Part shown: one piece after another, positions 1-14,905 of the stretch
Layout of the letters: every line of letters starts with the position of its first letter
How positions within the stretch are numbered: the stretch's first letter is position 1
Source of the DNA: Zygaena filipendulae
Taxonomy: Eukaryota; Arthropoda; Insecta; Lepidoptera; Zygaenidae
Reading direction: 5' to 3'
DNA length: 64,000 bases
NCBI GenBank assembly: GCA_907165275.2
Contig: OU015655.1
Coordinates: forward strand, 11,482,501-11,546,500
Program-made: the position numbers and the translations under genes
The notes under the pieces: generated by a model
Seen by the model: the letters and a program-made list of their open reading frames with translations, nothing else
What the model was told of the DNA's origin: nothing
Databases searched by the model: none

Positions 1-121
1 ATTGTAGGTATCTTGAACAACAACAATTTAGATTTGGTTTTTTATTTTTTTTTTGTATTTTTTTTTGCCATAGCGTTTTCGCAAGTCTGTTTGATAACAG
101 ACGACGAAGTCCTTACTATTA

Positions 122-495
122 CGGGCCGTTCAAGTATAACGTAAGCACCTTATGGGGGGCGGAGGGGTCTTTGCTTTTCTTATTTTTGATGTTATCTGAT
201 GACATGGGGGGTGGGGAGATCTAAATGGTGATTACGTCAGCAGTAATTATTTATATTTTTACACATATGGCAACCCTCATATTGTCTATGTTTTAAAACG
301 AAATGCATTTACCGGGATTTCTACAAATAATGACCTTATTTCTAGACTTCTGATTGCTGCAGCTGCTCATGAACTAATCACCAATGTTAACGTAAACATG
401 GGGGGAGGGGTAAGCACTTTGCTTACTTTTGCTGACAAGGGAGGGGTGGGTTAATAATTGCAAAAAATCTGCTTACTTAATACTTGAACGGCCCC
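122..495. mobile_element. MITE, PIF/Harbinger-like
   Basis: The ends are inverted repeats: GGGCCGTTCAAGTA on the left and its complement TACTTGAACGGCCC on the right. Both sides are flanked by TTA (119-121 and 496-498). A three-base TWA target duplication is typical of PIF/Harbinger transposons. The interior has G-runs and no open frame, so the copy is non-autonomous. The superfamily assignment rests only on ends and duplication. Confidence 0.7.
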
Positions 496-516
496 TTAGG
501 TATAAATGTGAAAATC

Positions 517-983
517 TGTTTGCTTGTTTGCTTGTTACACTTTAACGCTTCAATGGCTCAGCCGATCGTCGTGAAATTTTGCATACACGTTTTTGTGTAA
601 CACATTACTCCCCGACATCCGATTTGAATGAAACAAAATCTTCGAGTATACTTATACAAATGTTGCTCCAGACACGAATACAGGCAAAATAGGCACTCAG
701 ACTAGACGTAGAATTGCGGGAACCAGCCCGCCGACAAATAGGGACAAAATAATATGTTGCTCCAGGCTAAGCTTAATCTATACCTGTGCAAACTACATGA
801 CAATCCGTTCAGTAGGTAGATTCGGAGATTATCGTGGACATAAATACAGACAGACTGAAAATAATTTTAAAAACATTCTTTTTGTGGTTATTTTAACGCA
901 CCCTCTCAATTTTTGGTAAAAATATTCAATGTAGGTACTAGGTATACAGAATCGCAGATTCTAGTTTTTTATTATAGCATAGA
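517..983. repeat. dispersed repeat, family B copy 1
   Basis: The stretch from CCCGACATCCGATT (about 610) through GCTCCAGGCTAAGCTTAATCT to CAGAATCGCAGATTCTAG recurs at 49802-50103 with moderate divergence. The left 90 bases look like the tail of a Metulj-type SINE (CGTGAAATTTTGCATACACG). No coding frame is present. Confidence 0.6.
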
Positions 984-1743
984 AGATGCGAATGTGAGTT
1001 TGTTTTTAAAGGGCTTACCTAAACAAGGAAAAGCTTCTAGGTTCGACTGTATGTACGTTTTCTACGCTTTCACGCCTTAACTAGGTACTCAATGGAATGA
1101 ATTTTTGCATACACGTCGTACCTATTAAGCTACCTACCTATATATTTTTTGTTTTAGACTGTTTAAATTAGGTTTTAATGAGACTGCAACCAAAAGAAAA
1201 TATACAATATAATATTATCATTTGAATTAAAATTCACTCGCAAATAATTATTTAAACCATTAATACCAGCGTACTTTTTATAATTTTTTAAATGGGTACC
1301 TATTATATTAGCGATTATTCTTGATTATTTAGTTTTCCGTATTACATAATAATTAATAGAAAAAAATATTGAAATAATTTTTTCACTCAGTTTTAAGAAA
1401 ATCAAAATACTTATGTCATAATTATTTATGGTGTGCAACTATAGATACTCTCTTTATTACTCATTTTTACAAGTAATAACGGGTGAAAAGCTAGAGAACA
1501 CTTCGTAATTATCACGATGATACTTCTGTTTTGATGGTCACATTAAATACAATTATAATAACTTGTATAACCAGTAAGAAAAACAACTTTTACAAAGTAA
1601 AGGGATATTATTTTTTTGACATTACAGTGCAAATAATTGCTACAGTAACGAAGACATTAATACACAGCAAAAGCTATAAAATATTTATATTGTACTAGCT
1701 AGCATTTTTGTTATTAGATACTTTTGTTATATCTTCATTTATG

Positions 1744-1765
1744 TATATATATTATATATAGAATA
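1744..1765 (+). promoter_or_regulatory. possible TATA region of tan
   Basis: A TATATATATTATATATAG run lies about 150 bases upstream of the tan start codon and is followed by a locally GC-richer stretch (GCAGTGTCATTTGCGCAGCAGC) that could hold the transcription start. This is inference from position and composition. Similar AT runs occur by chance in this AT-rich DNA. Confidence 0.25.
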
Positions 1766-1916
1766 TAAACGCTATGACTCGCGCAGTGTCATTTGCGCAG
1801 CAGCGAAGTAATGGCCAATCGTGCGAACTGATAATATTTGAAAATATAATACAAATTTTAAAAAAGTTGTTATTATTTCGAAATTTTATTTGTAACGACC
1901 GAGACCGAGCGTCATA

Positions 1917-4900
1917 ATGAAAGAAACAACAGGTGAGTTTCCAAAAATTAAGGCATATATGATTTAACTATGTACTTTAATCATAATATACATAATTTAG
2001 ATATTGTAATGATAATTTTGTCAGCACTTTTTTATTGTTTTATTCAAATTACAGACACAGCAATAATTTTATTTTAAATGTTTAAATAGACTAACACTTA
2101 CAATACCCATCGTTATTTTATTGCTAACTAGCTGAGCCCCGCGGTTTCACACGCGTAAGTTTCGGAATTCCCCCAGGAACTCCCAAATTATTTTTTTCTT
2201 GTTCTCCTTACAAAAACAAACACAACCAAAAATAATTAGCGATATTGGTCCAGTTGTTCACACGTGATGCCGTGACCAAGGCAAATAGGGATTCGTTTTT
2301 ATATAATTACTAGCTGTCCCGCGCGATTTCATCCGCGGTGATTTCGGAGTTCCCGCGGGAATTCCGGGATAAAAACTATCCTATCTTTCAAGTTGGGCTA
2401 AATACAACATAGTGACGAAATTTCATCACGATCGATTCAGTAGTTTCGGAGTCCATCGCGGACAAACAACGTGACACGTGATTTATATATATTAAGATTA
2501 TAATATAGATATAGATTGTTGATCGAGTATTTTTTGTTTGACAGCAGCTCACGATTAATTTACTCATCCACTTCTTCTTATTCTTCTTTTTGAATGTAGC
2601 AACAGAGGCGCCTATAATAAATTGTGATCATTATCAAACATGTGATTTGACCATTTGCATACATAAATGCGAATGTGAGTTTGTTTCTTACGCTTTCACG
2701 CCTAAACTAATCAATGAAACATCGCGAAATTTTATATACACGTGCTCAGAGGTACAGAAAAAGACATGGGGTTCTTTTTATCCCGGAATTCCCGCGGGAA
2801 CTTCGAAATTAACGTGGTAGAAAATTGAAAAACCACCAATATACCTACTAATAGATATGTTACTATACAGTATTTCAATATTAGCTGTTCCCCGCGGTTT
2901 CACCCGCGGTAGTTTCGGAGATCCCGCGATAAACATACTTTTACTACCCTATATTTTTTCTGTACCTACCCTTGGCAACGTGTAGGTAGTATTATGCAAA
3001 ATTTTATGTGGTTTCTTCCGCGTTAATTTCGAAATTCCCGTGGGAATTCCGGGATAAAAGGTAGCCTATGTCTTTCTCTGTACCCCTGTACCCTGTACCC
3101 CTCTGTACCCCTGACAACGTTTATGCAAAATTTCGTGGTGATGATGGGTTGAGCCGTTTAGCCGAGAAAGCGTAACAAACAAATAAACAAACTCACTTTC
3201 GCATTCATAATATTAGTAAGGATAACGACCACGCGAAGCTAAAATAGTAAAAAAAAAAACATTTGAACAGGAGGTTCAGTAAATTGCACGTGACGCGTGA
3301 CGTTGTGAAGTACTTTATGTGACTTGAAAGATTGACTTAAAGGTACTAAGTGAAGTTAGTTTACCTCATAACAAATATTGTATAACTTAAAATTCTTGAA
3401 CGAAATAATAAGACCCTGCCAACGTCAGTCTTTATTGACTCTAGCTAGTTAGTTGCCGGCACTCTAAGCATACTCTAAGTCTATGCCATGAGGTTTGGAC
3501 CTTACATAAATTAATTATAGCCTTGATTATAGGTCTAGATAATATACAGGGTGTAAGATTAAACGACCGACGTATTGGATGAGAATATTCTGTATTTGAT
3601 TCTCGTCTTAAATATCTAAAAAATAGAACATAGATACATTTTTGACGTAATTACCCATTGAAAACTACTATTCAGGAAAATCGAGCACGTTATTCACCGC
3701 CGCACTCACGGATCGTACCCTGAAGGTCATTTCACGCTCGTTTTCTTTGTATTGACGCTGACGCGTCGATAAATCAAAATTTACCAGCATAAATCTACAT
3801 TTATATATTTTAATGTTTTCTTTGGAATTTATCAGCGTTTTTCCTTTTTTTAGCTGTGTTTTTATTAGTAAACTTATTTATTTATATCAACACTGTAAAT
3901 TAAGTTTAATTCCCAAGAAACTACAGTGTTAGATAGTCCGATTGACTCAGAGACACAATGGCATTCACAACCTGTCGGCAAATAGTGAGTGGGCGGACAG
4001 AGAGTTCAGCAAGTCCGCGGCTCAAGCGTGCGGCGCAGTGCTGGCGAGCTGCGTACGCGGTGGTAATACCGTCTACTGATACAGTTTTTTGTACAGATAC
4101 CTGCCGAATTTACACTGTTATGTAGGTACTTGCTCTAAGTATGTATTTTTCCTCATATAGATCCCAAATCACTGCGACATATTCCGACCGTACGTACGTA
4201 CGCGTTAAACAGAGTAATGGCTACATTGACCTTATCAAAGTTATCACAATATGTACGAATATGAAGCCCGAGGTCTTGTGTGCTTTAATAGTTATGTCAG
4301 TCACGTGGTCCCTGAAATTAAATTGTAAGTCAACGGTCCTAAGTCGCGAATCTTTGAGACACGCTCGAGGGCGCCGGCATTGAGGTGATAGTTATAAGGA
4401 GTGGTGACCGAGAGCGAGTCAGGCTGATCACCTTGCACCTGCTGGCATTAAAGAGTAAGCTTCAATTATTGAAGGATTTTAAAATTACACCCTGTATTAA
4501 GTATAATGTATTTATCTAATTGACTGCTAATAGATTCGCTAGTAACGTCGCGACACGCCTACTGCTTTTGAATGAACTTTAATTTTAATTACATCTAGAT
4601 TGCTAGTTGCTAATTGTTCGTACCTTGACCCTAGTTTTCAAAGCAAGGACTGGGTACTGAATCAATGAATTTTAAAGATAATAGCGATTAAGAAAGTACC
4701 TACATAAAGTAAATACATACAATGAATACACCAATCGCCGCTCGCGCAAATTGCGGAATATCCTTTTAAACTTGATTTTTCATTTTTATATACAACGTGT
4801 TAATGAATTGACTGAAAACTAAAAAGTAGTTTGTTCAGAATCGACTTCCGAATCGATCGGACCATGTTTTAATTAGGTTATAAGTTATCATTTTTACTAG

Positions 4901-7900
4901 CCCATGTCTATGTTATTTATTATACCTACAAATATACAATAAGGAAGGATTTTTGAAAATTCTACCCCTAAGGTGGTGAAAAGAGGGAGAAAAGTTTGTA
5001 TGGACCAATTCCGCGGGAACTCCGAAATTATCGCGGCTGAAACCACGAGGGAGAGCTAGTATATAGATATAAATATAGATCTGGATCATACTATCCATGC
5101 TGATACATGCTACTAAAATCTATATTAGTATTATATAACATTATATTATCTGTGATACAACCAAATAAATATATATTATACCTAAACTTTTTTAAAATAC
5201 ACTTCGGTGTTGTTTTTCTTCCATGTGCAGTTTCTGGAACCAATTAAAATGCATTTATTTTTTTGTTTATTTTTTCATATTTAAAATGAATGTTTTTACT
5301 TACTTTACACTAACGTTACTGGTAATAAGCTGAATTGTGAATCTAAAACGGTACATTACAAGCAACTTGGCGAGCGAGTGTATTAAAAAATTACTAGCTG
5401 ATCCCTGTGGCACCCACGTTAATTTTGTAAAGATATAAAAGTACTTTTTCATTACTCATACTCGGAAAGTAGGTCTGAAGTTGCCTGAGAAGCGGGTTGA
5501 AAGTAACCCTTTTCAGCCCTAGGGAGAATCGCTTTCAACTGACAACTGTCAAATTATTAAAAAAACTAGGTCTATTTTCACATTTCTATTGAACCATATT
5601 TTAACTTTCTATACAGCCAGCGCGATGTAAAATTGAAATAACGTAAAGTTTAAGTAGGTATTAATTAAAATAAAATTCACTCACTTTTTCTTAAGCTAAT
5701 TCCTATTTATATTTTTTTATTTTCTTTAATTAATACTTAATAATTAAAGAAAATATTTTTTTTAGGTCGCCACAATGTAAATAAAAAATACTGGCTGAAT
5801 AGCTAGCCGGCCAAAGAAAAAGAAATAGGTGGGAAAGCGTCAAGCGACTATCCGATCTTCACTCATTTTTTCTTTAGCTAATTCCTATTTTTATTTTGAC
5901 TTTCCTTGCATTCGTAATGATAAGCACAGTGTTATCCTCGGGAGAAAGACTTATTTAGTTCCGAGACGGGGTTTGGCGCCCGAGCGTAGCGAGGGCGCCA
6001 ATAGATCGAGGGACTTACTTTCACCTTTCACCCCTAGGATAACAATGTACTATTTCTGTACCCCTGAAACCGCGTATACAAAATTTCATGATAACCGATT
6101 AAGTAGTTAAGGCGTGAAAGCGTAACAAACAAACTCCCATTCGATTTTATAATATCGGTTATAGGATGAGATTACGATCGCTTTCTCCTTTCTGTTCCAG
6201 GTGGTGCGGTCACTGAAAGACGTGCGGACAGACGACGCGCGATACCCGTTATATACGTCACGGGATCTCATTATGAAGTCGGATTTGATGCGGTAAGACT
6301 ATGATTACTTATAATGTCACTGCGGTAAGAACTTTAAAATGAAAGGGCACCGATGGCGCTATGTAATAACGATATAGTAAAAAAAAACCTCGTGAGTTTT
6401 TAGTCCGTCTTGTATAGATTAATAAAAAATATTGTACATTGAGTTGAAATTTCGTGTGACGTCACGCCTATAGATCTGTACACTAAACGTTATACTTAGG
6501 TAGTTATGTCGCCACGAGTGTCCACTCCTATACTTTAATGTGTAAAAAGCAAAAATATGTGTCTATTAGGTACTTTTTATTAACCTACAAGACGAATTAA
6601 ATATAGAATATTGGTTTTTATATACCTAGTCTTTCTTTCTTCTTCTTATTGGCTTTCGCATATAAAGTATTTAGCCAGTTTCAAGTAAAATAAGTTATTT
6701 AAATGCACAAAATATAAGTGTTTAGCATCGTTGTACGGGTTGAACTTGTAGGCCATGGTACTGAATAGGCTACAAGAACTTTCTCGGAGCTCTTGGAGGA
6801 TACCGAAGAAATCAGCTCGAAATATCATATATCTTCTTGAGCACACATAAAACTGTCACTGTGAAAATTATTGTCCAATACAGCACCGTAAAACACAACA
6901 AAATCCACTTTTAACAATTTTTTATTGACACGAAAATAAATGACTGAACCGCCATCTTCGATGCCCGCCAAAAACTTCATACCTAGTCATCATGCCCACT
7001 GCGTGCGATATCACGTTTATGTTCGTTTTTTTTTTTATTCTACCGTTGCACGTTGCAGGGCCGCGCGTTCTCTGGCGTCATTAAAAATTTCCTGGCCACT
7101 TACGAGAACCTGCGGCAATTCGAGAAAGAATACAAAACCAACGCGGGCAAAGACGCTTACGAAAAGACATTGGCAAATATGAACGAGCGGTACCCTTACT
7201 ACGTGAAGGAGATACAGGGGATCGCCGACGGAGCTGGCGTGCCATTCCATCAGGTGAGTTTAAGTGTCCCGGTGCAGTAATAAAAAATCAACATTCATGA
7301 ATGATCATAGTGCAGTAACTACTTAACGGTTTTTTTGTTTATTCTTGTTTTATTTTAAACTAGCTGATTCCCGCGGTATCACTCACGTTAATTTCGTAGT
7401 TTCCGCGGGAATTCCGGGATACAGTGTACCTACTCTATTTTCTTTTCTGTACACTTGACAGCGTGTATGCAAAATTTCATGATGAAATTTGTGAAACAGG
7501 CTCACAATCGCTTGAGCACAGCAAAGATGAACTTGAACTGTCTTTAAATGTCTATTAATGTATATTTTTAACTCGCAAATTAGTTGAAATACGGCGTCGG
7601 CGTCTATCAGCAAGCATTGGTCATTAAATTGACTTCATTGCGCCCTCGACTTTGGCCCGGTCCGCAATGTAGCCTTGTGTTTAATGACTAACTTAGCTCA
7701 CTCGTGTCATAATGCACTATTTGTTCTAACAGCTCTTCCTGTTGCACATGGATGACATAATTGGCACTATCAATGACAACAACATCAACAGGGACGATAC
7801 TGGAGGCTGCACCAGCATCGGGATCAATACTGCTGACGCTGTAAGCTTTCTAAAGTTTTATCCACTTTAATTTTCGAGTTCCCACTATTTACGAACCAGC

Positions 7901-10900
7901 TGTTCCTCGCGGTCAATATCGGAGTTCCCGCGGGAATCCGGAGATAAAAGTTCCCTAGGTCGTTCTGTGTACCTACCCCTGACAACGTGTATGTAAATAT
8001 GGTGATCGGTTGATTACTTATATCGTGAAAGCGTAACAAACAAACAAACAAGGATAAGCGAGATAACCGGCGTACGCCCTTGGGATTTTATGCTAGTACC
8101 TAAACCAAATAGAGTTTTAAATACCCATAGAAGAACATCTTACAGAGGGTTGCTTATCACAAAAACATGGATAGATTCCAATTCTTACATCACATCAAAG
8201 TAAACATAATTGGGATAAAAATGAATCCCTATTTCCCTTAGTCTGGCTGGACCAATTTTGCTAATTCCTTTTTCGTTGTGTTTATTATTGTGAGAAGATT
8301 CTTATGGAAGAAGTTTGGAGTTCCTGCGGGGATTCCGAAACTCACGCGGGTGAATCTCCAAAACGGTTGGACCGATTTTGACGGAACTTTCACTGCTAAT
8401 TAGCTGATGTTATAAGAAGTAGGTACCCACCTAATTTAGGCTCTTTACATCAAATGTTTCAACTTCCAAGCAATAAATCTAGTTCCCTTGCAGACAATAC
8501 TGGGACATACAGAGGATGCCTTCTCTGAGACAGAGAACCACTTCTACATACTTTCAGCACATGTCATACCAACTGCTGAGGACCGAGAGCGAGGCGTAAG
8601 TCACGTTATTTTTATTTTTGAATACAGGCCAACCGATGATATTTCAATCAGACCATAAAATCTAGTAAACGTTTCTGGTAAAGTAACGTTGAACTGTGGA
8701 CCTGAGGAGTGAGGACTAATAACGATGTTTTTGAAAAAGATAATCATAAACTATCATTGGAATAAAACTTCAGGCACAATGCGATGGGTGCTAAAACAAA
8801 AACGTGTGACAATAAAATCTACTCTTCTGCAATATATGTAGGTATATAATCTGAATCTCGGAAACGGCTTCAACGATTTTCATGAAATTTAATATGCAGG
8901 GGGTTTCCGGGGCGATTAATCGATCTAGCTAGGTTTCTTTTTTTAGAAAAAGTCGTTTTATCCGTGTTTTCTGGCAATGAAAAATTAGTGTTTTTTTCTA
9001 CTTAACAACCGATGGCGGTACACCGGTTACCCAGATATTTAATATCTAATAATTGAAATTATTTGCTAAGTAGGTACCTAGCCGAAAGGTTTTCAGTCAG
9101 ATTTTTTTCCTTTGCCTTATCAGTCTTAACACCATGTACCTTCCAGTTCTTAATAATTCAATTTTTTTATGTAATACTAGTTGTGCCCCGCGGTTTCACC
9201 CGCGTTAATTTCCGGGATAAAAAGTACCCTATGTGTTACTCTGATGTATAAGCTATATTATTGTAAAGTTTCATTTAAATCCATCCAGTAGTTTTTTGCA
9301 TGAAAGAGTAACCAACATCCATCCATCCATCCATCCATATATACTTACAAACTTTCGGGTTTATAATATTAGTAGGATAAATACCTATATTTCATTTTAT
9401 TTGTATCGCGTTGCTAAAAAAAAACAAGCAGCGAAGACGATCATGAGAACAGACCTTTGTCGATGCGGGAGTGGAACGGAATTGTTTTTTGCGAGAACTC
9501 TTCTAAGGGGCCATCCATAAAGTACCTACGTCACACGTTAAAGGGGAGAGGGTCCACGAAGTGTGACATTGTGTGACAAGGGGTGGGACGAGACATCTAA
9601 TCGTTAGATTTTGCATCTAATTATAAGATTTTAAAATGTGACGTCACGAAACTTAGGCGCCCTCCCACCCCTCGTCACACAATATTACACTTCGTCGAGC
9701 CGTACTTTATGGATGGCCCCTAATACGAGCTAATTCTTTTAACAGGCTGTAGAGGAACGCTTTGCCTCGCTGTGTTACGCGGGACAAATGCCAGGCTACA
9801 CGAGTGGTTTCAACGAGAATGGGCTGGTCTTCTCTATCAACACCCTCAGTCCTCTCACCCTGAAACCTGGAAATACTCGTAAGATCGGTGTTATTTAATT
9901 TCATCGTTGTAACTGAAAGCAGCCTTTTGTGAACAGATATATGGACGCAGATAAGCAATAACATGTTAACCCACAAAATTAAGTTATTGATACGGAACGA
10001 TTTATTGAGAGTCAAAGAACGTTTTTTAATTATGTGTTTACATCATTACAGTGTATAAATATGTAACAATATGTTGAACATAAAAAATGTTGATACAAAA
10101 TAGCGCTATAGTTTTAAAACACGATTTACTCAAAATTTCTCCAGTGTGGGTTAACACATTATTGCTTATCTATGTCCATATTTAGATAATATTAATATCT
10201 GATGTAAGCAGTTCGCATACTTAATCTTTACACCAATAGGTAATTTTTTTTATTTACAAAAATTGCAGTACCTAGGTACTTCAAAAACTGCAAATAACTT
10301 ATTTGTACAAACTATAGGGAGTACACCACAATGAACCATTCCTCAAAACAGTATTAGGTGAAAAAAGTTTGAAATATAATATACTAGTTGTGCCTCGCGG
10401 TTTCAACCGCGTTAATTTCAGAGTTCCCGCGGGAATTCTGGGATAATAAGTACCCTATGTGCTAATCTGACGTATAAGCTATATTATTGTAAAGTTTCAT
10501 TTAAATCTATTCAGTAGTTTTTGTGTGAAAGAGTAACAAACATCCATCCATCCATCCATACATTCTTACAAACTTTCGCGTTTATAAGTAGGATTAGTAG
10601 GATTTAAAACTTTTCAGTCATATCATGACTTTGTAATTTCTGGTACAAAATTTCTATGTACATACTACTAAAATAATTATGATAATAATACTACCGAAGA
10701 AGTGATGTTGATATCGTTTTAATCAAAATTTCAGCACGCACTTTCATCACTAGAGCGATGCTGCGATCAAAGAACTTTTCTGAAGCGAAGAAAATCTTAA
10801 CTGACGAGGATTTGGGAATCGCCAATGGGTTCTCCGTCAACATGATCTGGTCTGAACCTTGGGGGGAGCGTCAGATGTACAACGTGGAGGTGGCCCCGGA

Positions 10901-13900
10901 TCTTAATGCCAATAAATCGGTTTTGAGCGTCCAGAAATATGACAAGGACGCTTTGGTGCATTGCAACATGTAAGTTTACAAAAATAATGATAATAGGTAC
11001 AGTTTGTTTATCGTTTACTAATCCTGTGCGCAAGTTCGACCCCCGCTTCAAAACATTCAGCATGTCTCAAAAGTATACCTAATTAAATTCACAAATTTCA
11101 GTTGTTTGGTAGGTACCCATAGTCCAAGCTTTTCTTAGATTGAGACCTGATAACGCTTGTGATAATGTCCAAGAATTATCATACCTAAATATATTACTTA
11201 GTACCAACTATGTATGAACATAGAACATAGGTAGGTAATAACCATCTCTTTTATTGACGGATCCAGAACCTCTACGTTATAAAATGGATTTCCCGACGAG
11301 AATCCTGTGACGAGTTAATTGCATACCTATTTTATGCTGATGAGCAATTGAGTAGTTCATTCAGCCGGCCAGTAGGCATAAATAAAACTGCTCAATATAT
11401 TTATTATGTAGATTGTAGGTAGATACTAGGTAGCAGTCACACATATTTTACAAAATGCTCATATTAAATTGTAAGCGGTACAATAATTTTTTCTTAAACA
11501 TGCGCGGAAATATTGTCATTACTTTTGAATAAAGAACACGCGAAGTACCTATCATATTTACGTAGACTAATAAACCAAAATCACTTCCCGGCGCGTTCTT
11601 TGAATTTGGAACGAAGAGCGCGCCGGTAATGTTGTATGAAACGGTGTGCTGTTTGAATTTAGAACTCTTTCATCTATCGTACACATTGCATTCTTATGGC
11701 TGTATAGCCACAGATGCGTTTACCTTTCGGCACAAACTATAAAATAAAAATAAAAATTGGCGGTAAAGCGGAGTTCGTTGTTATTTTGTTAATAAAAGGC
11801 CCTTTTTATTTCCTTGTATTTTTTTAAGAAAAGCACTATACCTATCTATATGCCTCGGCCGAAATGGCAATTGCCTATTTCGCTGCCTTTGCAATAATGT
11901 ACTATTCTTTGATCGAATCACCTGTATAACACTATTTTCGTATGATCTTTTTATAAAATCCCATCAACAGATACCACCGCGTTAATGTGACTCAAGTCAT
12001 CGGCCCCATCATAGACAGCAGCGAGTCCCGCTTGAAGACCATCCACAGCCATGCCGCACCGAAGACCAGAGTCGATGTTGTAGATATTATATCAGACACT
12101 AGCGGCAAAGAATTCCACATCTTCGAGGACCGACGAGAAGCTGTCATCAAGACTATCGCAGCTGGTAACTATCGACTAAGGACAGTAGGTACATGAGCAC
12201 TCGGCTACCCAACGGTAAAACAAAGTAATTGCAGCTGAATAAATTTTACAGGAGAAGCAAAAAACCGGAAATCTCTTTATACTTCCATAGTTTATCCATT
12301 TTCTTAATTTTAATTTCTCTAAAACTAGGACCCTTTTTTTGGTTGTAGTAATGTGGCAACGTCCGTTATTCGTAAAAAGTGATAAAATAAAAAAATAAAA
12401 ATTACAGTTGCTGTTAGTTCTTTCCTTGAGTTTTTCCGTAGAGCAGTCACACTGGGTCATCATGCCAATACGCGCTTACCTATCAAAATGGAAGTAGATA
12501 CACTAACGTTCTAATAGACTTTGACTTGGCTGACTGAAATTGACTAAAACTTTTTTAGTCCGTCTTGTAGTATTAAAAAATATAGGACACGTATTTTTTC
12601 TTTTTTTACGTAACCAAAAAATTTTAACAAAAAAATTAAAACCGACTTCCAAAAACACAAAACTAAAAAACTAAAAATAAAAAAACCTAAAAATAAAAAG
12701 CTAAATAAACAAAAATTTTTAACAAAAAAATTAAAACCGACTTCCAAAAACACAAAACTGAAAAGCTAAAAATAAAATGCTAAAATTAACAAAATACCGA
12801 TTTAATCCAAAAGACAAAAACACACATAATATTATTATTGGTTTGTGCTACCACTGATCGGTTTGAATTCGGTGACAAGCCCGCTGGTGTCTGCCCACTT
12901 AGGTTGTTCTGCTCACGAAGAGCTGGTGGCGGGAGTCGGCTTAACCCATCTACCCCCTCCATATTTGGCTTGTCACCGACTTCATACCGATCAGTGGTAG
13001 CACAAACCAATAATAATATTATGTGTGTTTTTGTCTTTTGGATTAAATCGGTATTTTGTTAATTTTAGCATTTTATTTTTAGCTTTTCAGTTTTGTGTTT
13101 TTGGAAGTCGGTTTTAATTTTTTTGTTAAAAATTTTTGTTTATTTTTCGCTTTTAAGTGACTTAGTTGGTAATTTCTCTAAGTTACAATAGCCTAATGTC
13201 AACTGCTCATCACCTTTTACAAAATATTACTTTTCCCGACGCAGGGACGTTAATTGTTGAGGAGTTCTCCTAGTGCATCACCATCAGTTCCACTTCACCA
13301 TATACATTGTGACGGGCATAAATTGTTTAGAAACCATATCAAAGTTAACGATTCAGAACCCGTGAAATACCTATTATTGAGTAGTTCCGATGACCATCTG
13401 TGGTTTTCATCATCAGTTCCACTTCTTCAAATTTTGGTTTCCGAAAGCAAATAAACGATTTACTATAAAAAATACAAAAATCGCTATAGGTGTACCTATA
13501 ATTTTTGAAGAGTTCCCTCGATTACTCCAAGATCCCATCATCAGATCTCAATTTGGTGACAATGGAATCGATTTGGGAGTATCCCCTTTCAAACAAAAAA
13601 ACAATTTTTGAAATCGCTCCAATCGGAACCCATGAAATAGGTATTATTGTTAAGTAGTTCTGATGACCATCCGTGGTCTTCATCATCAGTTCCACTTCTT
13701 CAAATTTTGCTTTTCATCAGCAAATGAACGATTTACTATAAAAAATACCCAAATCGCTATAGGTGTGCCTATAATTTTTGAAGAGTTCCCTCGATTTCTC
13801 CAAGATCCCATCATCAGATCCCGACTTGCTGGCAATGGGACCTAATTGGGAGTAAACCCTTTCAAACAAAAAAAGAATTTTTTAAATTGGTCCAACCGTC

Positions 13901-14868
13901 TTCGAGTAATCGGTGAACATACATAAAAAAAAATAAAAAAAAAAAAAAAAAAAAAAAAACATACATACAATCGAACATAGAACCTCCTCCTTTTTGGAAG
14001 TCGGTTAAAAATAACAAAATACCGATTTAATCCAAAAGAAAAAACACACGTAATATTATTATTGGTTTGTGCTACCACTGATCGGTTTGAATTCGGTGAC
14101 AAGCCCGCTGGTGTCTTCCTACTTGGGTTGTTCTGCTCACGAAGAGCTGGTGGCGGGAGTCGACTTAGCCCATCTTCGCCCTCTATATTTGACTTGTCAC
14201 CGACTTCATACCGATCAGTGGTAGCACAAACCAATAATAATATTACGTGTGTTTTTTCTTTTGGATTAAATCGGTATTTTGTTATTTTTAGCTTTTTATT
14301 TTTAGGTTTTTTGTTTTGTGTTTTTGGAAGTCGGTTTTAATTTTTTTGTTAAAATTTTGTTTATTTCTCGCTTTTAGGTGACTTAGTTCGTAATTTCTCT
14401 AAGTTACAATAGCCTAATGTCAACTGCTCATCACCTTTTACAAAATATTGCTTTTCCCGACGCAGGGACGTTAATTGTTGAGGAGTTCCCCTAGTACATC
14501 ATCATCAGTTCCACTTCACCATATACAATGTGACGAACATAAATTGTTTAGAAACCAAATTTAAGTTAACGAATCGGAATCTGTGAAATACCTATTATTT
14601 AGTAGTTCCGATGACCATTTGTGGTCTTCATCATCAGTTCCACTTCTTCAAATTTTGCTTTCCAAAAGCAAATGAACGATTTACTATCAAAAATACCCAA
14701 ATCGCTATAGGTGTACCTATAATTTTTGAAGAGTTCCCTCGATTTCTGCAAGATCCCATCATCAGATCCCGACTTGGTGGCAATGGGACCTAATTGGGAG
14801 TAAACCCTTTCAAACAAAAAAAGAATTTTTCAAATCGGTCCAACCGTCTTCGAGTAATCGGTGAACAT

Positions 14869-14905
<37 letters not shown>

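Noticed and set aside
4141..4383. 80-codon + frame inside the ACAGGGTGT element
   Set aside because: It lies in a non-autonomous repeat, has no similarity to a transposase, and has a length expected by chance.
6940..7182. 80-codon frame near tan exon 3 (+)
   Set aside because: It overlaps the intron/exon boundary out of frame with the supported exon and reads through the acceptor.
7035..7250. Opposite-strand frame across tan exon 3
   Set aside because: It is a shadow of the coding exon, whose own frame matches Tan and has correct splice sites.
11588..11627. GC-rich CCGGCGCG...CGCGCCGG stem in tan intron 7
   Set aside because: The arms are only 8 bases with a 23-base loop, and there is no link to a repeat or to splicing. 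Treated as chance.
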